This document shows, one piece after another, positions 16,032-25,417 of a stretch of 47,180 nt of DNA; the first letter of the stretch is position 1, and every line of letters starts with the position of its first letter. The translations under genes and the position numbers were made by a program. The notes beneath the pieces are model-generated. The model worked only from the letters and a program-made list of their open reading frames with translations. It searched no databases and was not told the DNA's origin. The DNA comes from UBA4582 sp964228885 (GTDB lineage: Bacteria; Pseudomonadota; Gammaproteobacteria; Pseudomonadales; Azotimanducaceae). The stretch spans positions 1-47,180 of the forward strand of contig CAXRCG010000006.1 of the NCBI GenBank assembly GCA_964228885.1. The letters are read 5' to 3'.

Positions 16032-17099
16032 ATGACCACGCACATCTGGCTTCGTGCCGAATGTAAGCCAAACGAACGTCGAGTTGCGGTGACGCCCAAA
16101 GATGCTGCTAGACTGATTGCTAATGGATTTACTATTACCGTCGAAGCCTCGAATCAACGTGCCATTCCGCTGGGAGATTATGAGGCAGTTGGGTGTTTAT
16201 CTGCGTCAGAGGGAAGTTGGCGGTCAGCACCCGATGACTGTTTCATTCTGGGCGTAAAAGAACTGCCAGATAAGAATAGTGTGCTTCACCACCGACATGT
16301 CTATTTTGGCCACGTCTACAAGGATCAACCGGGCTGGCAACAAACATTAGGTCGATTCAGAGCGGGCGGGGGCGTGCTTTATGATCTGGAGTGTCTGGTT
16401 GATGAAAATAATCGCCGTGTTGCTGCTTTTGGCTATTGGGCCGGATTCGCAGGCGCTGCCGCGGCCGTGATGGCATGGTGCGGGCAAAACCGAGGAGACA
16501 ACCCTTCTCTTGCAAAACTAGAAAGTTTTCCCAACGCTGATTTTCTTATCGACGCTCTCAAATTAGAACTGACTCAGCGAGATGAATTGCCAAACATGAT
16601 CGTAATGGGGGCGCTTGGTAGATCGGGTAGTGGCGCAGTAAAACTTGCGAATGAACTGGGACTCGCTGTTAGCAAGTGGGACATGGCCGAAACAGCGCAT
16701 GGTGGGCCATTCCCTGAGCTTCAACAACATAACCTGTTTATCAACTGCATATTAGCCAATAAAGATAGCCCTCGATTTATTACCCAGAAAGACCTTGCCA
16801 ACAAGGACAGGGTGTTATCTGTCATCGTAGATGTGAGTTGTGACCCTGACAGTCCCTATAACCCAATACCTGTATACCACCAATGTACGACCTTTGAAGA
16901 GCCCGTGATTAGTCTACCCATGCAAGATCCGCCTCTTGATATCATTGCGATAGACCATCTGCCGTCAATGTTACCGCTAGAATCAAGCCAAGATTATTCT
17001 CGTCAATTAGTTCAGGCGCTGTTGACGCTCGACAAGCCAACAATGGGTGTATGGGGTAGAGCGTTAGATCAGTTCAATAGACACATGACAAGAATATAG
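16032..17099 (+). CDS. Saccharopine dehydrogenase (NAD+, L-lysine-forming), LYS1 type
   Basis: A 355-residue protein of the alanine dehydrogenase/LYS1 fold. It begins IWLRAECKPNERRVAVTPKDAARL, the substrate-binding N-terminal motif, with YFGHVYKDQPGWQQTLGRF and GGVLYDLECLVDENNRRVAAFGYWAGFAGAA closely resembling fungal Lys1. The dinucleotide-binding part is MIVMGALGRSGSGAVKLANELG. The known reaction is saccharopine + NAD+ to L-lysine + 2-oxoglutarate, reversible. The partner step joining saccharopine to 2-aminoadipate semialdehyde is not encoded here. The next gene, 73 bases on, is an aminotransferase that could act on 2-aminoadipate, so the pair probably belongs to lysine/2-aminoadipate metabolism; direction is unresolved. 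Confidence 0.9.
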   Translation: MTTHIWLRAECKPNERRVAVTPKDAARLIANGFTITVEASNQRAIPLGDYEAVGCLSASEGSWRSAPDDCFILGVKELPDKNSVLHHRHVYFGHVYKDQPGWQQTLGRFRAGGGVLYDLECLVDENNRRVAAFGYWAGFAGAAAAVMAWCGQNRGDNPSLAKLESFPNADFLIDALKLELTQRDELPNMIVMGALGRSGSGAVKLANELGLAVSKWDMAETAHGGPFPELQQHNLFINCILANKDSPRFITQKDLANKDRVLSVIVDVSCDPDSPYNPIPVYHQCTTFEEPVISLPMQDPPLDIIAIDHLPSMLPLESSQDYSRQLVQALLTLDKPTMGVWGRALDQFNRHMTRI

Positions 17100-17172
17100 G
17101 ATCAACCCGCTGGTAATGAGGTGAGGTTATCTGAAATAATCATTCGATCTTAACTGCTTTCCGGGAGCTACC

Positions 17173-18324
17173 ATGCCAGTCTATGATTTTGCTGTAGGTC
17201 AAACTAACCCCGAAACATTCCCAGTCGAGGCTTTCAAGCAAGCCGCGCTGAGAGCCATTGAAGCCGAGCACGACGCTTATAATAAGTATCCGGGTAACTT
17301 AGGGCATGAGGGACTTCGAGCGCTAATGGCGGAGCGAGAAAGTCAGCGAGAAGGCGTCGAGGTATCAAAGGATCTTATTGCGATTACAAATGGGTCAATG
17401 CAGGCCGTCACGCTTGTTGGACAGGCGCTGATGCAGGGCAAAGACGATATTGTTATTACCGAGGAGTATACCTACTCGGGCACTATTGGTGCCTATAAAG
17501 GCATTGGGCTTAAGATGGTTGGTATTCCGCTAGATGATGACGGAATGCGAATAGATGCGCTGAAAGAGACGCTAGCCAAACTGTCAGACCGGGGTACATT
17601 GCCGCGCTTCATTTATCCCTTAACCACTTATCAAAATCCAACGGGTACGATGATGCCCCTTTCGCGAAAAGAAGCACTCATTCGAATTGCCTCGGATTAT
17701 GATATTCCGCTCGTAGAAGATAACTGCTACGGGGATGTACATTTCACAGGAGAGAAAGTGCCCTCAATGTTCGCAATGGACGACGGATTGAAGCATATCT
17801 ACATTGGTTCTCTGTCTAAGATTCTCGCGCCTGGCGTCAGGTTGGGCTACCTGCACGCTCGGGAGCCTTTGTTCTCGGATATCGTTTCTAAGCGCTTTGA
17901 TGCTGGCAGTAACTATTTTGCTGCCTCGGTAGTCGCTGAATTCTATAAAGACGGCATTTGGGATCATTGTGAGATAGCAAACCCGGTGCTCAAGAATAAG
18001 TTAGGTCTGGTTAATGACGGACTACAGAAACATTTGGCTGATATTTGCGTCTGGTCGAAACCCGCGGGAGGTTTATTTATGTGGGTGAGATTGCCAGAGG
18101 ATGTGGATATGGATAAGTTAATGGCGGTAAGCCGGGAAAGGAAAGTTTTCTTTGCTCCAGGTGCTGCTTTCCACATAGATCAAAAAAATGATCCTTACAT
18201 TAGGCTGGCTTTTGGACATGTGCCTGACGACCTCATCGTCGAGGGTATTCCAGTTTTGGCTCAGTGTGTACGTGAAAGCCGAACCAGCAACGAGGCAGTA
18301 AATTTCACTTCTCTGTTTGGATAA
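17173..18324 (+). CDS. PLP-dependent aminotransferase class I/II (2-aminoadipate aminotransferase-like)
   Basis: A 383-residue fold type I aminotransferase. Key residues: Asn155 in YQNPTGT, Asp183 and Tyr186 in VEDNCYGD, and the PLP Schiff-base Lys216 in GSLSKILAPGVRLGY. The substrate-carboxylate Arg lies in the C-terminal PYIRLAFGH. The N-terminal NKYPGNLGHEGLRALMAERES pattern is shared with the MocR-type and LysN/2-aminoadipate aminotransferase group rather than classic AspC. Placement directly after the saccharopine dehydrogenase gene supports a role with 2-aminoadipate or lysine, but this subgroup also includes valine-pyruvate and aromatic aminotransferases. ATG 17173 follows GGGAGC at a suitable spacing. 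Confidence 0.87.
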   Translation: MPVYDFAVGQTNPETFPVEAFKQAALRAIEAEHDAYNKYPGNLGHEGLRALMAERESQREGVEVSKDLIAITNGSMQAVTLVGQALMQGKDDIVITEEYTYSGTIGAYKGIGLKMVGIPLDDDGMRIDALKETLAKLSDRGTLPRFIYPLTTYQNPTGTMMPLSRKEALIRIASDYDIPLVEDNCYGDVHFTGEKVPSMFAMDDGLKHIYIGSLSKILAPGVRLGYLHAREPLFSDIVSKRFDAGSNYFAASVVAEFYKDGIWDHCEIANPVLKNKLGLVNDGLQKHLADICVWSKPAGGLFMWVRLPEDVDMDKLMAVSRERKVFFAPGAAFHIDQKNDPYIRLAFGHVPDDLIVEGIPVLAQCVRESRTSNEAVNFTSLFG

Positions 18325-18360
18325 ACTTTGATTAAAACTGAATAAGGGCGGAAACATAAT

Positions 18361-19161
18361 ATGCCACACGCGATGATTAATGGCGCAAAACTTTGGTACG
18401 ACTCAATGGGAGAGGGTGAACCCCTATTGCTGCATCATGGCTACACAGCATCCCGAGCAAACTGGATGCCCGTTGCAGAGCGGCTTAAAGATCGTTATCG
18501 CGTGATATTGATGGAGTGCCGGGGAACTGGCGAAAGTGAAGACACGAGTGATGGTTATAACCTCGATCAATACACAAGCGATGTCGTTGGCATGATGGAC
18601 TATCTTGGTATTAACCGTTTCACGTATGCGGGTCACAGCATGGGTGGTGGTATGGGGTTTCTCTTGGCGATAAACCATGCTGCTCGGCTAAACAAGTTGG
18701 TGCTTATGGCGCCGATTCCTGCTGGTGGTGTTCTGGGAGAGCCAGATCCTGAGTATATCGAAGCAAGATTGAAGGCAAGAAGGGAGAACAACAGGGATTT
18801 CTTTAAGTCGGATATGCTGTCGAGCAGATTTAGACCCGATGTTCAGACTGACGATTGGTTTGAGTCCCGGGTTGATCATCTCATGCGCGTTTCAGAAGGA
18901 CATCTGCTGGGTGGCATGAAGTCGATGTTTGCTTTACGCGCAGCTGACAAGCTTGCAGAAATCAACGTACCCACGATGATGTTGGCAGGGGCCGTTGACG
19001 CATTGTTACAGGCGAACATCGAGGATTTTAAAGTTTTACCTCATGCGACGCTGCAGGTGTTCGCGCACGCTGGTCATGAGGTGGCTATCCATGAGCCTGA
19101 TGGTGTGAGCGATGCGATTGATAAGTTTATGCAATACGGTGTTGTTGACATAACAGCTTAG
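18361..19161 (+). CDS. Alpha/beta hydrolase
   Basis: A 266-residue alpha/beta-hydrolase fold protein. The nucleophile is Ser93 in AGHSMGGGMG, the acid Asp213 in LAGAVDALL and the base His239 in FAHAGHEVAIHEP; LLLHHGYTASRANW contributes the oxyanion-hole HHG. The lid region (about 130-180) is charged and helical. Typical activities are esterase, lactonase, epoxide hydrolase or C-C bond hydrolase, and the sequence does not tell them apart. It follows the aminotransferase gene by 36 bases with a GGGCGG site before ATG 18361, so it is likely in the same transcript, which may end in 19162-19340. Confidence 0.88.
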   Translation: MPHAMINGAKLWYDSMGEGEPLLLHHGYTASRANWMPVAERLKDRYRVILMECRGTGESEDTSDGYNLDQYTSDVVGMMDYLGINRFTYAGHSMGGGMGFLLAINHAARLNKLVLMAPIPAGGVLGEPDPEYIEARLKARRENNRDFFKSDMLSSRFRPDVQTDDWFESRVDHLMRVSEGHLLGGMKSMFALRAADKLAEINVPTMMLAGAVDALLQANIEDFKVLPHATLQVFAHAGHEVAIHEPDGVSDAIDKFMQYGVVDITA

Positions 19162-19340
19162 GCCAAGCAAAAGAGTGATCTGTGTTGCTCAGCAAAATAT
19201 CGGTTCTGGCTGCTTTCTTGACAGCACTTTGCCGCGAATAGGACCGGCCGGATTCGCTACGCTAATGTTTTCTTATCGGGTTTTCTGATTTCGCGCTGCC
19301 TGTGTTCACCACGTTGACTCGATTGGTTTTGCGTCATGAC

Positions 19341-20585
19341 TTAAGTCGTTTGACCGCCGAGGTTCCGTATGACGCTGTAGCGTATCGTAATAAAGGCGAT
19401 CAAGGCAACGTAACAACTCGCAAGCACAGCAATTGCCCCCGAGGTTGTAACGTAACCAGCGATCGCTCCGGCCGCCAGCCCGCCAAGAGGACCAAAGCTG
19501 TAGCACATCCCATGAATACCCAGCACTCTTCCCCTTAATTCATCCGGGACCTTAAGTTGTAGCACCGTAAGCGCCATAATCATGAACATTGAATTGAGTG
19601 CAGAGGCAGCAAAAATGCAACAGATACAAATTGCAAAGGCGAGGTCTGAGTTCTTGAAGATGCTAGTCATGAGTGTGAACCCGTACAGAAAAAAGCAGGA
19701 AGCCAAGGCAGTTGCTAACATGATACGACCAAGGTTCTTTGAGCGTTGAAAGTCGCCAATTAAGAGGGTCCCGGCGACTGAACCAAAACCGGTTGCTGAT
19801 ATCAAGAAACCGTAGCCGGATTCTTCCAAGCTGAGTATTGCGCTGAAAGCCGGCATCAGTTGTATGTAAGCAAAGCCAAATCCCATCGCGGCAAAACTTA
19901 GAATCGTGAGTATTAGAAATGTCGGTTCATGCCAGATGAACCTGACGCCCTCTGCTACTTTTTCAAGTGGTGAGCCCTGAGAGGAAAGCCCAGGCAACGT
20001 CAGATTCATGCTGAGCATGACGAGGAACATCGAGAAAAAACCAGCTGTACAGAGAGCAAAAGCAACCCAAGTATCGGCGACGGCTAATACAAGCCCGCCC
20101 AAGGCCGGTACGATCATCCGTGAGCTTTGCCAGACAATTGAGCTCAGGGCGACCGCGCTGAGCATTTCATCGCGTTCTATCAAAGAGGGCATGATCGCTG
20201 TTCTTGCCGGCCAGTCGAATCCGGTAATAAAAGAGATCGCCGCGGCGATGGCAATAATGTGCCATGGCGTGACGATCTCAAGATAATCCAGCACAGCGAG
20301 CCAGGCGAGCAGCAAGGTCATCAAAAACGAGGTGCCCAACATAAGCTTTCGTTTGTCGATAGAGTCCGCAAGGGCACCGCCAAAAAGTGTCATGGCAAGG
20401 GTAGGTATAGATGCTGCAGCTCCGAGATAACCCAACATCAGCGTCGATTCTGTCAACTCGAACAATAACCACCCCAGCGCCATCACCTGCAATTGTGTGG
20501 CGCCTACCGACGCGAAGGATCCTAGCCAATATCGACGAAAGAAGGGATATTTAAGCGCACCGAGACGCCCGCTGAATTTGATCAC
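19341..20585 (-). CDS. MFS transporter, EntS-like (MFS_3) group
   Basis: A 414-residue protein with about twelve membrane segments. The N-terminal FRRYWLGSFASVGATQLQVMALGWLLFELT and the loop GGALADSIDKRKLM (the MFS motif A position) match the group that includes the enterobactin exporter EntS. A second conserved stretch, LKVPDELRGRVLGIHGMCYSFGPLGGL, lies in the C-terminal half. Such proteins are usually proton-driven exporters of siderophores, macrolides or other small molecules. No siderophore or resistance gene is nearby, so the substrate is open. It converges on the alpha/beta hydrolase gene and diverges from the histidine kinase gene. Confidence 0.88.
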   Translation of the reverse strand: MIKFSGRLGALKYPFFRRYWLGSFASVGATQLQVMALGWLLFELTESTLMLGYLGAAASIPTLAMTLFGGALADSIDKRKLMLGTSFLMTLLLAWLAVLDYLEIVTPWHIIAIAAAISFITGFDWPARTAIMPSLIERDEMLSAVALSSIVWQSSRMIVPALGGLVLAVADTWVAFALCTAGFFSMFLVMLSMNLTLPGLSSQGSPLEKVAEGVRFIWHEPTFLILTILSFAAMGFGFAYIQLMPAFSAILSLEESGYGFLISATGFGSVAGTLLIGDFQRSKNLGRIMLATALASCFFLYGFTLMTSIFKNSDLAFAICICCIFAASALNSMFMIMALTVLQLKVPDELRGRVLGIHGMCYSFGPLGGLAAGAIAGYVTTSGAIAVLASCYVALIAFITIRYSVIRNLGGQTT

Positions 20586-20801
20586 GTTTATTACCGAAAA
20601 TCTCCAGTGGCTAATATAGCAGACCAGAGTGATGATAACGCTGTTCGAAAATGCTGTTTACAGAGGAACTGCGATGAACCGATTGTTTTTGGGGTTCAGC
20701 GGGTCGTTAGAGCAGCAAAGTAGTGGTTGATATGCGTTATAATCACCGGTTGACTCTGTTGCTTCCGATCAACCTAACGCTGCGGGTGCACTCTTTATCC
20801 T

Positions 20802-21875
20802 ATGAAACTGAGCGAACTAACGACCAACAGCAATTATCAGTTTTGGACACTGCAGATTGTAGGCTGGAGTGGATGGGTTGTGCTATTTACGATTCGGGAC
20901 TTCTACTGGGGACAACCGCTTGAGCGGGTGACGTTGTTAGGCGTTCAAGCTTTGGCTGGGCTTCTTCTGACAACGGGCTTACGACATGTTTATCAAGCGG
21001 TGTGGGAGCATCCGATCAGCACCAGAATCATGGTTGTTGTGGGAGCCTCCTATCTAATGGCCGCCATTTGGCAACCAGTCAAAAATTACTTTCAATTTGC
21101 CTATTATGATGACTATCGTGCCGTTGAGGCCTATGGTCAGCTTGCTTATTTTAGCGGAATCATTGGCTATTCCTACTTCCTCATTCTTTGTTGGAGTGGG
21201 CTTTATTTCGCACTTAAGTTTTATCGGCTCCTCCAGAAACAGGTTCAGAAGAGTATTCAAGCTGAGAGCATGGCTCATGAAGCGCAGTTGCGGATGCTGC
21301 GCTATCAACTGAACCCTCACTTTCTGTTCAATACCTTGAATGCTATATCGACGTTGATTCTTTCCGGAGATAACAAAATTGCTAACGAAATGCTTAGCAA
21401 ACTGAGCAACTTTCTCCGCTACTCGTTGGACAAAGATCCCATGGGCAAAGTCGATATTGATCATGAAATTAATACCATGAAGCTCTACCTCGAAATTGAG
21501 AGGGTAAGGTTTGATGAGCGGCTGCAACTGGAGTTCAATGTCGAAGATGATGTTAAGAAGGCATTGGTTCCGAGTCTGCTGTTACAGCCACTCGTTGAAA
21601 ACTCGATTAAATATGCTGTTGCGAATAGTGAAAAAGGGGGCAAGATCACCATCGGTGCTCGAGCTTTCGAGGGAAATCTGTTACTTGAGGTGAGCGACAA
21701 TGGACCAGGCATAGAGTTTGTCAATGGACAAATGCCTGTTTTCCATGGTGTCGGCATCGTAAATACAAGAGAGCGGTTAGAGGCAATTTATGGTTCCAGG
21801 CATTCAATCAAATTTAATCAGGCACGACCTTCAGGTCTGATGATAGAAATTCGTATACCTTTTGAGACGGAGTAG
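20802..21875 (+). CDS. LytS/YehU-type sensor histidine kinase
   Basis: A 357-residue membrane kinase. The N-terminal half has four hydrophobic segments (about residues 14-34, 42-62, 74-92, 112-140) and a short charged linker at 141-165. The kinase domain is the His_kinase (PF06580) type: the phospho-accepting His173 lies in RYQLNPHFLFNTLNAIS, the N-box in LQPLVENSIKYAV and the G-box in SDNGPGIEF. This type lacks a classic dimerisation helix pair and normally signals to LytTR response regulators, which the next gene encodes. The stop is 10 bases before the regulator ATG. A TATAAT at 20738-20743 upstream lacks a clear -35. The signal sensed is unknown; there is no periplasmic domain of any size. 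Confidence 0.9.
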   Translation: MKLSELTTNSNYQFWTLQIVGWSGWVVLFTIRDFYWGQPLERVTLLGVQALAGLLLTTGLRHVYQAVWEHPISTRIMVVVGASYLMAAIWQPVKNYFQFAYYDDYRAVEAYGQLAYFSGIIGYSYFLILCWSGLYFALKFYRLLQKQVQKSIQAESMAHEAQLRMLRYQLNPHFLFNTLNAISTLILSGDNKIANEMLSKLSNFLRYSLDKDPMGKVDIDHEINTMKLYLEIERVRFDERLQLEFNVEDDVKKALVPSLLLQPLVENSIKYAVANSEKGGKITIGARAFEGNLLLEVSDNGPGIEFVNGQMPVFHGVGIVNTRERLEAIYGSRHSIKFNQARPSGLMIEIRIPFETE

Positions 21876-21885
21876 GGGAATATCG

Positions 21886-22689
21886 ATGGAAGCACTCAGA
21901 GCAATCGTAGTTGATGACGAGTCACTGGCGAGAAAAGGGTTAAGAATCCGGTTGGAACAAATGGGTGGTATTGAAATTGTTGGTGAGTGTGTCAATGGTA
22001 AAGAGGCTCTAAACTCAGTGACTGAGTTAAAACCCGATATCATGTTTCTGGATATACAGATGCCCGGTATGAGCGGATTTGACGTTGTTAGCAATTTGCA
22101 ACAAGACAATATGCCTTTGGTCATATTCGTCACAGCTTTCGATCAATACGCCGTTGAAGCGTTCGAGGTACACGCGGTGGATTATTTACTTAAACCTATA
22201 GACGATGAGCGGCTTACGGATGCGGTTAAACGGGCCCACGAGCATCTCCAGCGTAAAGGCAGTATCACTGACAAGCAGCGTCTTTTAGAGCTAATTATCA
22301 GTATTACCGGCAAGTCCGAAACATCAGTTGCGCAATTGCTGAAGGATCACACTGGCATCAAGTCTTACCCTGAAAAGATAGCAATCAAAGACGGTGGCGA
22401 AACAACCCTTGTTGAAACCAAAGACATCGACTGGGTAGATGCTGCGGGTGATTACATGTGTGTTCATGCTAACGATTGTACCCACGTGATGAGAATTACT
22501 ATGAAAGATCTTGAGGCGCTGCTTGATCCTTCGACTTTCCAAAGGGTGCATCGCAGTACGATTGTAAACCTCGAACGAGTGGTAAAAGTCTGTTCTCATA
22601 TGAACGGAGAGTTTTATCTGAAATTGAATAATGGATCAGCGGTAAAAATGAGTAGGTCTTATAAGGATAAAGTTAAACATTTCTTCTGA
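21886..22689 (+). CDS. LytTR-family response regulator
   Basis: A 267-residue regulator. The receiver domain (1-120) has the acidic pair in IVVDDESLARKG, phospho-acceptor Asp56 in IMFLDIQMPGMSGF, and Lys103 in VDYLLKPID. A linker leads to the LytTR DNA-binding domain (about 165-267) with KIAIKDGGETTLVETKDIDWVDAAGDY and FQRVHRSTIVNLERV, the family's hallmark. LytTR domains bind pairs of direct repeats in promoters. The start is ATG 21886, preceded by GGGGAA; a longer TTG-initiated reading from 21862 overlaps the kinase and is unlikely. Targets are not evident here; the adjacent antiporter and exporter genes are possibilities only. Confidence 0.93.
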   Translation: MEALRAIVVDDESLARKGLRIRLEQMGGIEIVGECVNGKEALNSVTELKPDIMFLDIQMPGMSGFDVVSNLQQDNMPLVIFVTAFDQYAVEAFEVHAVDYLLKPIDDERLTDAVKRAHEHLQRKGSITDKQRLLELIISITGKSETSVAQLLKDHTGIKSYPEKIAIKDGGETTLVETKDIDWVDAAGDYMCVHANDCTHVMRITMKDLEALLDPSTFQRVHRSTIVNLERVVKVCSHMNGEFYLKLNNGSAVKMSRSYKDKVKHFF

Positions 22690-22758
22690 TCGTCAGATTG
22701 CGAAAATTCTGGACTTTTACAACCCAGAGGCCAATTAACGTGAAGCTGACGATAAGCG

Positions 22759-23736
22759 TTACATTGAAATCGCGGAAAATGCTAAGCTTGTATTGTACGC
22801 GACATAGGCAACCAGCAATAAGCCAGCTTCTAATTTATTGATTTGCCCCGTCCCCGGGCCCTTGAAACTATAAGCCATGATGAAAAGTGCAGCGGTTAAA
22901 ATCGCCAGCACTGGCATATCTCGAGTAAGTAATTCCGTCTCTACTACCGTCGGTGCGATGGTCCCAGAAATACCCACGACAATCGTTGTGTTAAATAGAT
23001 TCGAGCCAATAACATTACCCAGTGCCAGAGCATGTTCGTTCTTTTTTACCGCCGCAATGCACGAGGCTAATTCAGGTAGCGAGGTGCCGATAGCAACAAT
23101 AGTCAGCCCGATAATAAGGTCACTAACACCTAGGGCCTGTGCGATTTCGACACCTCCCCAGACGAGTAATCTTGAACTTAGCACAAGAAAGATCAATCCC
23201 ATTATTAGAAACACGAGCGCCTTTGACATGCTCATTGGTTCGCTGAATTCCTGTTCTACAACTTCGGCAAGTTGGTCCTGATTCGACTGCATGCCTGCTT
23301 TGATTGACCAACCCATGACAATTGAAAATAATCCGATAAGTAGGAGGCCGTCGACGCGGCTAAGGTTTCCATCAAGATAGAGTAGACCCGCGGCAGTGGC
23401 AGTAGCGAAAGCCAAAAGAGGTAGTTCACGCTGCAGTACTGAAGATTCAACCAAGATGGGGCTGATTAGCGCGGTCGTCCCAAGAATTAATGCGATATTG
23501 GTGATGTTAGAACCGAAGGCATTACCCAGTGCCAGATTAGGATTACCCTGATAGGAAGAGAGTGCTGAAATCACCATTTCCGGCGCAGAACTTCCGAAGC
23601 CAATCACAAGCATGCCAATCAAAATCGAAGGTAAACCCAAACGTTTTGCAACAACAGCGGCACCCTCGACGAATTTGTCGGCGCTAAAGATAAGTATAAT
23701 GATACCGGCGGCAAGTGCCCCGAATGCCAATAACAT
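22759..23736 (-). CDS. Calcium/sodium antiporter (CaCA family, YrbG-like)
   Basis: A 325-residue protein with two inverted homologous halves, each carrying an alpha repeat: GFGSSAPEMVISALSSYQGNP plus GNAFGSNITNIALILG in the first, and AIGTSLPELASCIAAVKKNE plus GNVIGSNLFNTTIVVG in the second. The Glu of each SxPE motif binds the cation. About ten membrane segments are visible. Homologues exchange Ca2+ for Na+ or H+ at the inner membrane. It is convergent with the LytTR gene and divergent from the NhaC-like antiporter gene. A weak ribosome binding site (AGGACT) precedes ATG 23736. Confidence 0.92.
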   Translation of the reverse strand: MLLAFGALAAGIIILIFSADKFVEGAAVVAKRLGLPSILIGMLVIGFGSSAPEMVISALSSYQGNPNLALGNAFGSNITNIALILGTTALISPILVESSVLQRELPLLAFATATAAGLLYLDGNLSRVDGLLLIGLFSIVMGWSIKAGMQSNQDQLAEVVEQEFSEPMSMSKALVFLIMGLIFLVLSSRLLVWGGVEIAQALGVSDLIIGLTIVAIGTSLPELASCIAAVKKNEHALALGNVIGSNLFNTTIVVGISGTIAPTVVETELLTRDMPVLAILTAALFIMAYSFKGPGTGQINKLEAGLLLVAYVAYNTSLAFSAISM

Positions 23737-23901
23737 GGTTGTGAGTCCTTAAAAAGTGATAACTTACGGCGAACAAAATACAAAAAATGCAGACAAGATG
23801 AGTATAGCAGGGGCTCGCAGAAAATAAGCGCTTTCCTGTCGTTTCTTTTAAGTGTCGGTTCCCAGATTGCACGGCACCTAACAACAGGTTATGTTGGGCA
23901 A

Positions 23902-25416
23902 ATGGACAGTTACGGCATTCTTTCTTTACTACCTCCGGTACTTACCGTTGTATTGGCGATATGGACCCGAAATATTATTGTATCTCTGAGCCTCGGGGTG
24001 TTTAGCGGTTCTTTGATCTTGGTCGGTTATAATCCGTTTGCTGCGACGCTTGACCTCATCGAAAAACGCGTATTTGTTGAGATAGCAGTGGGCTCGAACA
24101 TTCAGATTATCTTTACGATGATGGCAATTGGTGGTTTCATCCGCTTACTCGAAGTCTCTGGTGGTGCCCATGCTTTCGCAAGAGGCATGACTCGTTTTAT
24201 ATCCAGCCCCAGGAAAGCACAGTTCGCGAGTTGGGCCTCGGGAATATCTATCTTTTTTACAGATTCCGGAAATGCCTTAATTATTGGACCGCTGTTCAGG
24301 CCAATATTTCGGGAGCTTAGGATATGTCGGGAGAAGTTGGCGTATATACTAGATTCTACAGCTTCACCAATTTGCATATTGATCCCGTTTATTGGCTGGG
24401 GTGCTTACATCATGGGTCTGATAGAGCAGGCATACGATGATGCAGGGTTAACAGAACCAGCGCTTTCTGTACTGATCAATGTCCTGCCTTTTCAATTTTA
24501 CGCCATTCTCACGCTGTCAGCAGTGCTCTTTTTTATAATCGCTGGACGTGATTTTGGCCCAATGGGAAAGGCTCAGCTGCACTTTCTCGCTCAGGACAGG
24601 CATTCGCAGCGTCAGGCTCCCGAACCCGATCACGACTTAGCTCAGCCGCCGCGGCTCTCCTTGTTTGTCGTACCTTTGTCGATACTCTTAGGCCTGATCG
24701 GTGTTTTGCTTGTTTGGCATGCGATGAACGATGAACTTACAAGTATTCATGTCCGGTCTACCATGACGATTGCTTACGCGTCTGCCTCCATCGCCTGTGC
24801 ATATCTGATGTTTAAACATCAAAACGTACCCCTGAACGATTCTTTGAATACGTTCATCAGGGGTGCTGAGAGTATGGTGTTTGTCGTAATTATTTTGATT
24901 TTAGCCTGGTCTCTAAGTTCGGTCATTAAGGACCTTGGTACAGCGCAAGTGTTATCGACCCTCGTTGGTGGGAATGTGAATCCCGCGTTGTTACCAGCGA
25001 TTGTCTTTGTACTGGGAGCAATTATCTCGATAGCCACAGGGTCATCCTGGGGCACCTTCGCAATTTTAATGACGTTAGCGGTGCCTGTTGCTGTTGCCAT
25101 CGACGCGCCATTGTACATGACCATTGGTGCGGTGCTGAGCGGCGGCCTATTTGGTGATCATACCTCACCCATTTCAGACACAACGGTACTCGCCTCTATT
25201 GGCGCAGACTGTCCACACATTGATCACGTGTCTACCCAGTTCTATTACGCCATGGTGACCGGTGGTGTGGCCTTTATTACTTTTCTGTGTGCCGGGGTAT
25301 ACGATTCGCCCTGGCTTATTTTGTTAGCGATGGCTGTTCTATTTATGACAATTCAGTTGCTGGGCAGGCGTTTCGGGAAAAATATACTTGATAACGACCC
25401 TAAAGCGACTGACTGA
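23902..25416 (+). CDS. Na+/H+ antiporter NhaC family protein
   Basis: A 504-residue membrane protein with roughly a dozen hydrophobic segments. Family marks include FFTDSGNALIIGPLFRPIF, LDSTASPICILIPFIGWG, IATGSSWGTFAILMTLAVP and GDHTSPISDTTVLASIGADC, the last two being the conserved cores of the two NhaC halves. Members exchange Na+ for H+, or a carboxylate pair such as malate/lactate in some Bacillus relatives. A hydrophilic linker around 220-250 separates the halves. The stop lies one base before the stop of the converging FAD oxidoreductase gene. Together with the CaCA exchanger it suits a Na+-rich habitat. Confidence 0.92.
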   Translation: MDSYGILSLLPPVLTVVLAIWTRNIIVSLSLGVFSGSLILVGYNPFAATLDLIEKRVFVEIAVGSNIQIIFTMMAIGGFIRLLEVSGGAHAFARGMTRFISSPRKAQFASWASGISIFFTDSGNALIIGPLFRPIFRELRICREKLAYILDSTASPICILIPFIGWGAYIMGLIEQAYDDAGLTEPALSVLINVLPFQFYAILTLSAVLFFIIAGRDFGPMGKAQLHFLAQDRHSQRQAPEPDHDLAQPPRLSLFVVPLSILLGLIGVLLVWHAMNDELTSIHVRSTMTIAYASASIACAYLMFKHQNVPLNDSLNTFIRGAESMVFVVIILILAWSLSSVIKDLGTAQVLSTLVGGNVNPALLPAIVFVLGAIISIATGSSWGTFAILMTLAVPVAVAIDAPLYMTIGAVLSGGLFGDHTSPISDTTVLASIGADCPHIDHVSTQFYYAMVTGGVAFITFLCAGVYDSPWLILLAMAVLFMTIQLLGRRFGKNILDNDPKATD

Positions 25417-25417
25417 G

